From a virus: a stretch of 32,899 bases of DNA. How positions within the stretch are numbered: position 1 is the stretch's first letter; each line of letters begins with the position of its first letter. Location of the stretch: IMG/VR virus record IMGVR_UViG_3300046011_003454, positions 1 to 32,899 of that record; one strand, 5' to 3'. The position numbers and the translations under genes are program-made. The notes under the pieces are model-generated. The model saw nothing but the letters and a program-made list of their open reading frames with translations. It had not been told where the DNA came from and did not search any database. This document shows positions 1 to 6,417 of the stretch, one piece after another.

Positions 1-36
1 TGTCTCCGGCGAAATTGGGATAATCGGATCGGCCAT
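1..36 (-). CDS. Start of a gene cut by the left edge; probably portal protein
   Basis: Only the first 12 codons are visible, reading MADPIIPISPET from an ATG at 34-36. A purine-rich stretch (AGAAAG) sits upstream on the minus strand as a possible ribosome binding site. The gene begins 32 bases after the terminase stop on the same strand. In tailed phages the gene directly downstream of the large terminase is most often the portal, so portal is an inference from position alone. No domain can be read from 12 residues. Confidence 0.45.
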   Translation of the reverse strand, partial: MADPIIPISPET

Positions 37-68
37 GGCTTATCTTTCTGGGGTTCAAGCCCATTATA

Positions 69-1568
69 TCAATAAAATGCCGCTTTGCGGAATTGCGGTT
101 GGATCTCAATGTCTTCTTCGTCGGTCGGGATCACGAATCCGCCCTGTCTAAACCGCATCAGAGCCATTGTCACGGCGTCAACGTAGTCGTCGTGGTCCCC
201 GGAGGGGAATGCGGCGCATTCCTCAACCACCTCCTCGGCAAATCGGTCGTCTGGTGCCCAAACCACACCCGACGCGAATACGTCTGTGATCGAGTTTACA
301 CGCACGATCTTGTCGCCCGTCGCCCGAGTCGGTGTAAACTCCTGCACAGGAACGCCAGCATTACGTAATTCTGCAATCAGGGGAGCACCGGAAGCCTTCT
401 TTTCGACGATGAACATGTCGGGCTTCCAATCCTTGTAATATTGGACCGTTGTGGCCTTCAGTTCGGGGAATTCCAGCTTATCCTTCCACGCATCCAACAG
501 AATCAGGTTTGGAATTGGCTTTCCGGTGGCATTGGGATGGTTAAAAACCCCGAAACAGACGCAGGCTGAGTAGTCGGAACGCTCAGTCTTGGAGAATGCA
601 GTGTCCATCGCGACGATAACCGCCTCAACCGAAGGTGGTTTTTCGCCTTCCCACACGTTCCACCAATCCCTCTTGATCAGAGCGCCCTCTTCCGAGGTCG
701 GGTCCTGCTGGTACTGCGCCGACCACTTGGAGATCGGAAGCTCAACTTTAAGTCGTTGAAGCTCGTCGATTGACCAAAACTCCGGCCAGAGAGGGTCTCC
801 CGATGGCATGATTGCAGGAAGCTCTATGACCTCCCACTCTCCGGCACCCTCTTTTTTAACGGATGCGTCGATGATTTGGCCGGTAAGATCCCTCTTTGCC
901 CACCGAGTCATCACTATTACGATTGCACCTCCCGGTTGCAAACGCTGGCGAGGTCCGGAGGAGTACCACTCAAACACCTTGTCGTAGACGGAGCCGTCAA
1001 ATTGGCCGATCATGGCCTCCTGCTCCGAATGAGGGTCGTCAATGATCAAAAGATCAGCGCCCTTACCCGTAACAGCACCGCCAACACCGATAGCGAAGTA
1101 TTCACCACCCTTGTTTGTCGACCAGCGTCCTGCGGCCTTTGAGTCCGACTGCAACCCAACCCCACTAAACACCTTCTGGTAATCGTCCGAGCCGACAAGG
1201 TTACGGACCTTGCGACCGAATCCAACGGCAAGTTCGGCGGTGTGGGCCGTCTGGATGATTTTTTTGTCCGGATACTTCCCGAGGAACCACGCTGGCAGCA
1301 GGTAAGACGCGAATTCAGACTTTGTGTGCCGGGGTGGCATGTTGATGATCAGGCGCTTCAGCTCGCCCTTGGCGACACGCTCAAAGGCGTCAGCCATGAT
1401 CTTGTGATGCCTTCCGGAGATAAACCCCGGCCACATCATCTTCACGAAGTCAAGGTAGTGCTCCTGAGCCGATTCGCGCTGGCGGGCCTCATCCAAAGCA
1501 CGAAGAAGCCGGAGGATCTCCGGCTTCTCTTCTTCTGGTATTTTACTTATGATTTCCGCGTAATTCAA
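69..1568 (-). CDS. terL: Terminase large subunit (packaging ATPase-nuclease)
   Basis: This is the motor that pumps DNA into the prohead and cuts the concatemer. The 499-residue product has the usual two-domain order. A Walker A-like loop INMPPRHTKSEF lies near residues 75-86, and Walker B ADLLIIDDPH near 171-180. A coupling motif follows at VIVMTRW (217-223). The C-terminal RNase H-like nuclease has AMDTAFSKTERSDY (320-333), VEKKASG (388-394) and SGDHDDYVDAV (456-466). The start is a TTG that overlaps the TGA of the upstream HNH gene (TTGA), with GAGGGG just upstream as ribosome binding site. This arrangement means translational coupling to the HNH gene. Length is typical for the family. Confidence 0.96.
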   Translation of the reverse strand: MNYAEIISKIPEEEKPEILRLLRALDEARQRESAQEHYLDFVKMMWPGFISGRHHKIMADAFERVAKGELKRLIINMPPRHTKSEFASYLLPAWFLGKYPDKKIIQTAHTAELAVGFGRKVRNLVGSDDYQKVFSGVGLQSDSKAAGRWSTNKGGEYFAIGVGGAVTGKGADLLIIDDPHSEQEAMIGQFDGSVYDKVFEWYSSGPRQRLQPGGAIVIVMTRWAKRDLTGQIIDASVKKEGAGEWEVIELPAIMPSGDPLWPEFWSIDELQRLKVELPISKWSAQYQQDPTSEEGALIKRDWWNVWEGEKPPSVEAVIVAMDTAFSKTERSDYSACVCFGVFNHPNATGKPIPNLILLDAWKDKLEFPELKATTVQYYKDWKPDMFIVEKKASGAPLIAELRNAGVPVQEFTPTRATGDKIVRVNSITDVFASGVVWAPDDRFAEEVVEECAAFPSGDHDDYVDAVTMALMRFRQGGFVIPTDEEDIEIQPQFRKAAFY

Positions 1569-2074
1569 TAGCTTTTCCCCTCGGCATAGCGCTGGCGACG
1601 ATAGTGTCTTCCATTTCCCTTGTTCCTAGCCTTGTAAGTCGGGGTTTGAGAATGGCAATTGGGGCATATCAGGCACACATTGTTTGGAGAGTTGTTTTCA
1701 CTGTTTCCATCAATGTGTTCAAGTTCAAGAGATATGGCTTTAGATTGCCACTCAGATACCCCGCACACCGCACACTTGTATCCATTTATGTCCGATAATA
1801 TAAGTTTTATTGTCTTGCTTGACTTTATCGACATAGCCCCAGACAGCCAAGCCAACCCCTTCTCTTCACGAACCTCGCGATGAAGACGCTTGGTCAACTC
1901 GGAGCGAGCTTTTGGCGGGCACTTTGTTCTCTTTCCACGACTTTGCATTCGCTTACATTCAATGCATTGACCGCTTTGAGTGTATCTTTCTGAAACATGG
2001 CCATTCACGCAAGGTGTGCTAGAAATGTACCTTACGTCCCCCCTTTCTATTGCCGCTTTTCTTTCTTTGTACAA
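1565..2074 (-). CDS. HNH endonuclease next to the terminase
   Basis: The 169-residue protein carries a C-terminal HNH/ββα-metal motif: CAVCG, then LELEHIDGNSENNSPNN, then CPNCHSQT. Its N-terminus holds a separate Cys/His cluster, PCVNGHVSERY followed by CIEC, also seen in the HNH protein at 5818-6417. The only in-frame start is a TTG at 2074, one base after the CCA end of tRNA-Thr. It overlaps the terminase start by four bases. HNH proteins encoded beside the terminase take part in DNA cleavage during packaging in HK97-like phages. It could equally be a free-standing homing endonuclease that landed beside the tRNA. The family call is firm; the role is inferred. Confidence 0.88.
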   Translation of the reverse strand: MYKERKAAIERGDVRYISSTPCVNGHVSERYTQSGQCIECKRMQSRGKRTKCPPKARSELTKRLHREVREEKGLAWLSGAMSIKSSKTIKLILSDINGYKCAVCGVSEWQSKAISLELEHIDGNSENNSPNNVCLICPNCHSQTPTYKARNKGNGRHYRRQRYAEGKSY

Positions 2075-2075
2075 T

Positions 2076-2150
2076 TGGTTCTCCCACCCAGAGTTGCACT
2101 GAGTTATCCGGGTTACAAATCCGGTGCATCACTGCCAATGCTTTAGGAGA
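2076..2150 (-). tRNA. tRNA-Thr, anticodon UGU, CCA encoded
   Basis: I folded this by hand on the minus strand. The acceptor TCTCCTA pairs with TGGGAGA, followed by discriminator A and an encoded CCA. The D-arm is GCAT/ATGC with an 8-nt loop. The anticodon arm is CCGGA/CCCGG (one A-C mismatch at the loop end) with loop TTTGTAA, so the anticodon is TGT (Thr, ACA codons). The variable loop is 4 nt, and the T-arm is CTCAG/CTGGG with loop TGCAACT. Total length is 75 nt with all standard arms. The loop sequence TGCAACT departs slightly from the usual TTCRANY. Confidence 0.9.
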
Positions 2151-2184
2151 ATAATATCACACTGTAAGAGCAAGTGTAAGTGCT

Positions 2185-2215
2185 GCCATTGCTCTACCAA
2201 CTGAGCTACCCCGGC
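2185..2215 (-). other. tRNA 5' half (tRNA remnant or attP core candidate)
   Basis: On the minus strand this reads as a textbook tRNA 5' half: acceptor GCCGGGG, TA, D-stem GCTC, loop AGTTGGTA, D-stem GAGC, then A. No 3' half able to pair with GCCGGGG follows. The next ~30 nt contain AGCA-CTTACACT-TGCT, which resembles a degenerate anticodon arm. The first bases of this segment are also the last codons and TAG stop of the upstream DnaA-like gene. It may be a decayed tRNA or a copy of a host tRNA segment used for integration. Confidence 0.6.
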
Positions 2216-2754
2216 ACGTATCCCATTATCTCGTCTACGGCCCTGACCTTGTCAGCAAATACAGCCTTGTACCGCTCGAACTTCTTCATCGAGTTCATAA
2301 TCGTGGCGTGGTCGCGGCCAAGATGCTTGCCCAACGCAAGGTAGGAAAGCCCCGGAAGATACCTCTTGACAGCCCATGCGTGGTGGTGCCGGGCAACCAT
2401 GATGTGCTGATCTCTGGTCCTGCCAGCAACTTCTGCGGGGTTGTATCCATAGACCTCAGATACGGCCTCAAGGGCAAGATCTGAAATGCAGGCTACGTGC
2501 TCCCTGTAGCATTCAAGCCTCTCCTGACGCTCAGAAAGGATCTTCGCCCTCTTCTCTGCCATGGCCTTGATCCGATCAACTGGAGCCTTTACCCTCACGT
2601 CGGGTGTGTATTTGGTCTCTTTCGGGGTTTGAAATTTCCGCTGGGCGCGGACAATCTCAATGCTCTCCTTGCTAACCGGCTCATCAAACCTGTTCGTTGG
2701 CTCCCAGAAGAACTTGCCCTCAAGAGCCTTTGCCATCTGGGCTTCAAGATCCAC
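2206..2754 (-). CDS. Protein with DnaA domain IV (DnaA-box-binding HTH)
   Basis: The 182-residue product ends in a clear DnaA C-terminal DNA-binding domain (about residues 97-165). It has EVYGYNPAEVAGRTRDQ, then ARHHHAWAVKRYL, then GLSYLALGKHLGRDHATI, the last matching the DnaA signature helix-turn-helix. The AAA+ domain of DnaA is missing; the N-terminal ~90 residues are charged and unrecognised. I chose GTG at 2754 because GGAG lies seven bases upstream, and the frame upstream is occupied by the glycosyltransferase C-terminus. It overlaps that gene by 11 bases. It could recruit or compete for DnaA boxes, or act as a regulator; this is inferred from the domain only. Confidence 0.8.
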   Translation of the reverse strand: MDLEAQMAKALEGKFFWEPTNRFDEPVSKESIEIVRAQRKFQTPKETKYTPDVRVKAPVDRIKAMAEKRAKILSERQERLECYREHVACISDLALEAVSEVYGYNPAEVAGRTRDQHIMVARHHHAWAVKRYLPGLSYLALGKHLGRDHATIMNSMKKFERYKAVFADKVRAVDEIMGYVPG

Positions 2755-3565
2755 TTTGCTTCTCCTCAATCCTGCGAAGTGTGTCGATAAGGTGCCCCAC
2801 AGATCCCTTGAATCCATAGGCACCATAGTGGGTATTCATGGCCCAAGGGAAGAGCCATATGTCACCACCCATCTCACGCCATTTCAGGCAGAAGTAGTAG
2901 TCTTCTGACAGATATCTTCCGTTAAAAATCCCGGTCCTGAAGAAGGCGTGCATCTTCTTTTCAACGCCAGACAGTACGTCGCGAGAATGATCCGAGACAT
3001 ATGCGTTGTCGGGATATGACTCCATCATTCGTTTAAACACATCACGCTTGATAAGCATCATGCCGGTGCCAGCCTCGCTAACCCGGACAATCTCCCCCAT
3101 CTTCGTTTGCTGATCGAGGGTTGAGAAAACATATTCACCGACGAGCTTCTCAAGGCTTTCCTGATTTGTCTCGCCGGTTTGAATCGCGGCAATAATCACA
3201 GGCCAATTGATGTGCTTCTTTGGGTACGGGCCGCAGATGACATCCTTGTCATATGACATCATCGCAAGGACATCCTCTGGCCTGAACTGGATGTCGGCAT
3301 CAATGAACAGCAGCCAGTCGGCATCGCTCTTGGTCAGGAATTCATAGACCAATCCGTTGCGGGCTCGGTCTATGAGGCTCTCGTTCATCATAAAGCAGTG
3401 CTGGAAGCCAATTTCGTATTGGTGGCACCGATCCTGCAACTGAAGCACACTTGAGAAGTACATGGTGTTACCCATGCCGCCATACATTGGCGTGGCAAGC
3501 ATGACCTTCTTGCCCTTCAGTTTCCCGACATTGATCTTTAGTTCCCGTTCATTCGTTGACATCAT
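2744..3565 (-). CDS. Glycosyltransferase, GT-A fold
   Basis: The 273-residue protein shows the nucleotide-sugar binding pattern of GT-A enzymes. It has a β-strand KKVMLATPMYGG near 19-30, then ADWLLFIDADIQF with a DxD motif at about D89-D91. Further on lie EAGTGMMLIKRDVF and SEDYYFCLKWREMGGDIW, the acidic acceptor-side region. There are two adjacent in-frame ATGs. AGGATCAATG precedes them, and the start overlaps the preceding gene's end. Phage enzymes of this type may glycosylate phage DNA, virion proteins or host surface sugars; which applies here cannot be told. Its place in a packaging/lysis operon is not typical for a lysogenic-conversion gene. Confidence 0.78.
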   Translation of the reverse strand: MMSTNERELKINVGKLKGKKVMLATPMYGGMGNTMYFSSVLQLQDRCHQYEIGFQHCFMMNESLIDRARNGLVYEFLTKSDADWLLFIDADIQFRPEDVLAMMSYDKDVICGPYPKKHINWPVIIAAIQTGETNQESLEKLVGEYVFSTLDQQTKMGEIVRVSEAGTGMMLIKRDVFKRMMESYPDNAYVSDHSRDVLSGVEKKMHAFFRTGIFNGRYLSEDYYFCLKWREMGGDIWLFPWAMNTHYGAYGFKGSVGHLIDTLRRIEEKQSGS

Positions 3566-3752
3566 TGATCCTTGTTATCGAAACCCCGGTTCCGTATCTG
3601 TGGTTCCAGAACATAGGGGCGGGGTTTCCCTGTATCCTCCAGCCAAACTTCTCCAGCGCCATAGCGTGGGTCATTGCGTCGGATACAGTTTCACCCCACA
3701 CATACCGCGTTTCAAGCGTGAAGGCCTTAGGCTTTGACGGCGATGTAGTCAT
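3549..3752 (-). CDS. Small hypothetical protein
   Basis: The 67-residue product starts MTTSPSKPKAF and continues with FTLETRYVWGETVSDAM and GWRIQGNPAPMFWNHRYG. I recognise no domain. The start ATG at 3752 lies inside the 3' end of the upstream gene (26-base overlap), and the stop lies inside the glycosyltransferase start region. Tight overlap on both sides supports it as a real member of the operon. The ribosome binding site is weak, consistent with translational coupling. Confidence 0.6.
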   Translation of the reverse strand: MTTSPSKPKAFTLETRYVWGETVSDAMTHAMALEKFGWRIQGNPAPMFWNHRYGTGVSITRINDVNE

Positions 3753-3984
3753 AGTCAAAGCTGTCGTTCTTCTTCTGAACAAGGTGGACAAGTCCGTCCA
3801 TATAGGCCCGCCAAGCGAGTGCCGCAGCAGCAAGCGCCGGAGGGGTCTTGCCCGTGTAAGATGTGTTGGCGAAGTGATGCTGGCGATCCTTCATAAGGAG
3901 ACCGCCGTAGTACTTCGCCTTTTCGCCCGACTTGGCCTTTGAGACCCAGCTTGCGAATTCAACGTCATTCTGAATGTTTTTCAA
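3727..3984 (-). CDS. Hypothetical protein, 85 residues
   Basis: The product begins MKNIQNDVEFASWVSK and ends DYDYIAVKA, with an alanine-rich helix (ALAAAALAWRAYMDGL) in the middle. The start is TTG in a TTGA overlap with the previous stop, preceded by AGAGGT. I recognise no catalytic motif. It is soluble by composition, and its position suggests a minor late or lysis-adjacent role. Confidence 0.65.
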   Translation of the reverse strand: MKNIQNDVEFASWVSKAKSGEKAKYYGGLLMKDRQHHFANTSYTGKTPPALAAAALAWRAYMDGLVHLVQKKNDSFDYDYIAVKA

Positions 3985-4205
3985 TTTACTGACCTCTTGA
4001 TCAATTTTTCAATTATGTCTGCCCGGAGACTTGAGACCATGATCTCCAAGAACTCAAGGGCGTGAAGTTCACTTTCGAAAGGATGGAGGTAAGCACGCTC
4101 ACCATCCTCCTTCGTGTACAGGATCATCGCGACATCAACGTTTTCCTCCTTTATGTCTTTGATTGCTTCCGTAATTGAGCTTTGTTTTGACGATTTTTTC
4201 TGCAT
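3981..4205 (-). CDS. Hypothetical protein, 74 residues
   Basis: The protein starts MQKKSSKQSSITEAIKDI and is rich in charged residues. It has a β-like segment (VDVAMILYTKEDGERAYLH) followed by a long C-terminal helix (ALEFLEIMVSSLRADIIEKLI). I chose the ATG at 4205, preceded by AGAGAAG at good spacing, over an earlier in-frame start. It overlaps the last 70 bases of the lytic transglycosylase gene in another frame. No known domain is visible. Confidence 0.6.
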   Translation of the reverse strand: MQKKSSKQSSITEAIKDIKEENVDVAMILYTKEDGERAYLHPFESELHALEFLEIMVSSLRADIIEKLIKRSVN

Positions 4206-4587
4206 ATGCACTTCTCTTTCTCTTGGTGCCGAGGCCAGCATTATACAGAATTGCAGCCCTGTATGCGTTACCTTTGGCCTGTTTGTACGCCATTTTCAAG
4301 TACAAAATGCCGTAATGAATGCCTGTCTGGCATTTATTTAAACCCGATGCCGTACCCTTGTATCCAATGCCTCTGGCGGTGCTTGGCTTGATCTGCATCA
4401 CGCCACGCTCACCCTGCTTGCCAACCGCCGAGCACTTGAAGTTGCTCTCGTGTTTGGCAATTGACAGGGCCAGATTTACCGGCACACCCTGCCTTACGGC
4501 TTCTCTCCTGACCATATCCTGAACCGAATCAGAGTAGGACGGGTTGGCAAAACAGATTCCAGCAACACAAAGAATGGCAAGTTTCAT
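4135..4587 (-). CDS. Lytic transglycosylase (SLT-like) with signal sequence; likely endolysin
   Basis: The 150-residue enzyme cleaves peptidoglycan glycan strands. The N-terminus MKLAILCVAGICFANPSYSD is a signal peptide or signal-arrest-release segment, so export would be Sec-dependent. The SLT fold shows SIAKHESNF with catalytic Glu at about residue 47, then ERGVMQIKPSTA and AAILYNAG. The C-terminus is short and basic (QRHKGGKR). The start ATG overlaps the upstream stop (ATGA). No classical holin is evident nearby, and an exported endolysin would fit a pinholin-type or holin-independent route. It could instead be a virion-entry transglycosylase, but its small size and signal favour lysis. 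Confidence 0.85.
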   Translation of the reverse strand: MKLAILCVAGICFANPSYSDSVQDMVRREAVRQGVPVNLALSIAKHESNFKCSAVGKQGERGVMQIKPSTARGIGYKGTASGLNKCQTGIHYGILYLKMAYKQAKGNAYRAAILYNAGLGTKRKRSAYAEKIVKTKLNYGSNQRHKGGKR

Positions 4588-4814
4588 CGTTCAAGCATCC
4601 CTTTGATTTCCGCGTCGAGCTTGGCCCGGTGCTCAATTGAGTGCCGGAGAACCAAGTTGTCGTCCCGGAGTTGGTCAAGCTCAAGGTACATATCCCTTAT
4701 CTGCTCAAGGCTGCGCACCAAGGCAGAGCGGAGCTTCTTGATCTCCCGCATCAATTCAGCGGGGCAGCTCTTGTCGCACGGATCGTTACCGCACTCATCA
4801 CACGCAGCAATCAT
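4584..4814 (-). CDS. Cys-cluster plus coiled-coil small protein
   Basis: The 76-residue protein opens with a four-cysteine cluster (CDECGNDPCDKSC, residues 5-17), which could bind zinc. The rest is a long amphipathic helix (MREIKKLRSALVRSLEQIRD and onward), a probable coiled coil. It starts in an ATGA overlap with the preceding small gene and ends in an ATGA overlap with the transglycosylase. That chain points to coupled expression with lysis. Function is unknown; a regulator or accessory lysis factor is possible. Confidence 0.7.
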   Translation of the reverse strand: MIAACDECGNDPCDKSCPAELMREIKKLRSALVRSLEQIRDMYLELDQLRDDNLVLRHSIEHRAKLDAEIKGMLER

Positions 4815-4972
4815 CTTTGACCTCTTTCTACATGCGAGGCTCTCTGCATGTCCAAAAGCTCAGACAGCAATGCAGCCTTCTCGCGTTTAAGTTGCTGTAT
4901 CTCCAGCTTGAGGTTCGCATTCTCATCCCAGAGCTTCCGGACCATTCCGGTTTCGTCGACGAATTCACGCAT
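4811..4972 (-). CDS. 53-residue coiled-coil protein
   Basis: This short gene sits between two overlapping neighbours. It reads MREFVDETGMVRKLWDEN, then continues as one charged helix with leucine heptads (NLKLEIQQLKREKAALLSEL). Its ATG overlaps the upstream stop (TGATG) and its TGA overlaps the next ATG. There is no membrane segment. Like the following gene it appears to be a coiled-coil protein, and the two may form a heteromeric pair. That pairing is an inference from adjacency. Confidence 0.65.
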   Translation of the reverse strand: MREFVDETGMVRKLWDENANLKLEIQQLKREKAALLSELLDMQRASHVERGQR

Positions 4973-5166
4973 CAGTCACGCCTCCCGGCTGTCCAGTTCT
5001 TCTGAAAACGGACCTCGGCGTTAGGTACGCACCAGATCTCGCGGTTCTCGTCGAGAACGATAACCCAGATAAGGTCGGCCTCAAAGCCATAATCAATAAC
5101 CGCGAAGGCATATCCATCACCTTTCACGGTGTTCATTGGGATCGGTGGTTCGAGTCTCGTAAACAT
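4972..5166 (-). CDS. Conserved phage hypothetical protein, 64 residues
   Basis: The product starts MFTRLEPPIPMNTVKGDG and contains the block DYGFEADLIWVIVLDENRE, IWCVPNAEVRFQKN. I recognise this block as recurring in small phage proteins of unknown function. AAGGAAG sits upstream of the ATG at 5166. It is the first gene after a terminator and a predicted promoter, so it heads its own operon. Confidence 0.7.
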   Translation of the reverse strand: MFTRLEPPIPMNTVKGDGYAFAVIDYGFEADLIWVIVLDENREIWCVPNAEVRFQKNWTAGRRD

Positions 5167-5217
5167 GTGCTTCCTTTTTGTGCGTCCGCACATACGCCGC
5201 TTCGCGGCTTCTGATGC

Positions 5218-5245
5218 AGATTAGAGGGTTGTGCCGGGTAGTCAA
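5218..5245 (-). promoter_or_regulatory. Candidate sigma-70 promoter
   Basis: On the minus strand, TTGACT (5240-5245) is followed after 16 bases by TAATCT (5218-5223). It lies just after the terminator and ~50 bases before the gene starting at 5166. A GCCGC-GAA-GCGGC hairpin (5196-5208) would lie in the leader. The -10 match is only partial. Confidence 0.45.
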
Positions 5246-5260
5246 GAAATATTTTCAAAC

Positions 5261-5290
5261 AAAAAACCCCGCAAGATCTCTCCTGCGGGG
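5261..5290 (-). terminator. Rho-independent terminator
   Basis: The minus-strand RNA forms CCCCGC ... GCGGGG (5267-5290) followed by six U. It lies 21 bases after the stop of the gene at 5312-5806, as expected for a transcript coming from the small terminase side. Confidence 0.85.
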
Positions 5291-5311
5291 TTCTGAATCG
5301 GGGTGTTTAAA

Positions 5312-5806
5312 TCACTTCAACTTGGTCGTGTATTTCTTGCCCTTGAAGGTGAATTCCTTCTTGCCAGCCTTGCGCTGCTTGGCAAATTCCTGCTCAAATG
5401 CAATTCGGGTCTTGGACTTACCAGCCACGCGGGACTTGTCTGTAGCGGGCTTTGGCTTCCTGTCCGGCTTGGGCTTTGGAATTGGAGCAGCAGCAGCCGC
5501 AGAAACACCCCTGTCCTTCTTCGGCACCATCGGAACGCCAGCGCCAGAATAGCTAGGATCATCCTTGCTGTACGCACGCTGTGTGGGGTTCCGCATGGCC
5601 TGACCGCTCGACTCAGCGCTCTTGGTCGACTGTACGGCAAATGTCTTCGGGGCGCGAGAAAGCGCGGGATCATTGCGGCGACGAGGAGCGGACCTTTTTG
5701 ATTCGCCAAACAGCTTTTCTCCGAACCAACGCTCGCCCTTTGGATAACCGGGCTTGATTGCGATTGCCTCAAATACGGATTCAAGCTTTGATTTCTTGTC
5801 GGCCAT
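5312..5806 (-). CDS. Basic, disordered protein with GKK-F-GKKYTT tail motif
   Basis: The 164-residue product is lysine/arginine-rich with a low-complexity middle (SAAAAAPIPKPKPDRKPKPA). It ends with FEQEFAKQRKAGKKEFTF and GKKYTTKL. That C-terminal pattern (FxxxFxxxRKxGKKxFxxxGKxYTT) recurs in podovirus proteins I know of, where the function is not settled. AAGGAA precedes the ATG at 5806. It is the last gene before the terminator. DNA binding or a minor virion role would fit the charge; neither is shown. Confidence 0.75.
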   Translation of the reverse strand: MADKKSKLESVFEAIAIKPGYPKGERWFGEKLFGESKRSAPRRRNDPALSRAPKTFAVQSTKSAESSGQAMRNPTQRAYSKDDPSYSGAGVPMVPKKDRGVSAAAAAPIPKPKPDRKPKPATDKSRVAGKSKTRIAFEQEFAKQRKAGKKEFTFKGKKYTTKLK

Positions 5807-5817
5807 GTTCTTATTCC

Positions 5818-6417
5818 TTACGGCGTTTGCTTCATTTTATCATCTTCGGGGTCGAATTTCAAAACCCCGGAAAAGGCACCCGCCGACTGAGGGGATACAT
5901 AGCTGCGATACTCAGGTAACACACAACAAGGATAGTGCCGGAGAGAAAGGGGATCCACATTGTTCTTCTTGGAGATATTCTCTTGTGCCGAGAGGTATTG
6001 GAGGTTCTCAAGGGAATGAACCGAGGGGAAAACCCCGTTCCGCAACGGAATGATGTGATCCACGTGAAACCCTTCGGGGCAACCAGAATAGAACTCCTTG
6101 ATTGCCGCTGTGTTCGCCCATTCCGGGGTTTTGGCAACCTTTTCCGCCCGCCTTTTGGCGGACTTGGTCTTCGATAAAAGGCGACCGGCAGGCGTCTTGC
6201 CATATGTCCGCTGCCACTCAATCTCCTTCTGCCAGTTGTCAGGATCCTCCCGGCGAGTCTGGACATTCGAATGGTTACACGAAACGCAGTCAGCACTACT
6301 GACATACCGCCTGTCTACATGACCATGCTTACAGGGTTTGCCAGTGAAGTAATACAAAGACCCCGAATCACGGGCTCCCTTACGGGATTTAGGTAATTTG
6401 CTATAGTCTTCCGGCAC
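5818..6417 (-). CDS. HNH endonuclease with N-terminal Cys/His cluster
   Basis: The 199-residue protein has an N-terminal cluster GKPCKHGHVDRRYVSS, CVSC (residues 27-47) and a C-terminal HNH core GFHVDHIIPL, HSLENLQYLSAQENISKKN. The same N-terminal cluster appears in the HNH protein at 1565-2074. Here it is joined to a different HNH subtype. The start is GTG at 6417, directly preceded by an in-frame TAA, with no strong ribosome binding site. It lies between the small terminase region and the late operon, which fits a mobile homing nuclease. Confidence 0.88.
   Translation of the reverse strand: MPEDYSKLPKSRKGARDSGSLYYFTGKPCKHGHVDRRYVSSADCVSCNHSNVQTRREDPDNWQKEIEWQRTYGKTPAGRLLSKTKSAKRRAEKVAKTPEWANTAAIKEFYSGCPEGFHVDHIIPLRNGVFPSVHSLENLQYLSAQENISKKNNVDPLSLRHYPCCVLPEYRSYVSPQSAGAFSGVLKFDPEDDKMKQTP

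Noticed and set aside
6055-6070. Second parS-like match (CACGTGAAAC)
   Set aside because: It is the reverse complement of the codons for the conserved HNH residues FHVDHI, so the protein motif explains it.
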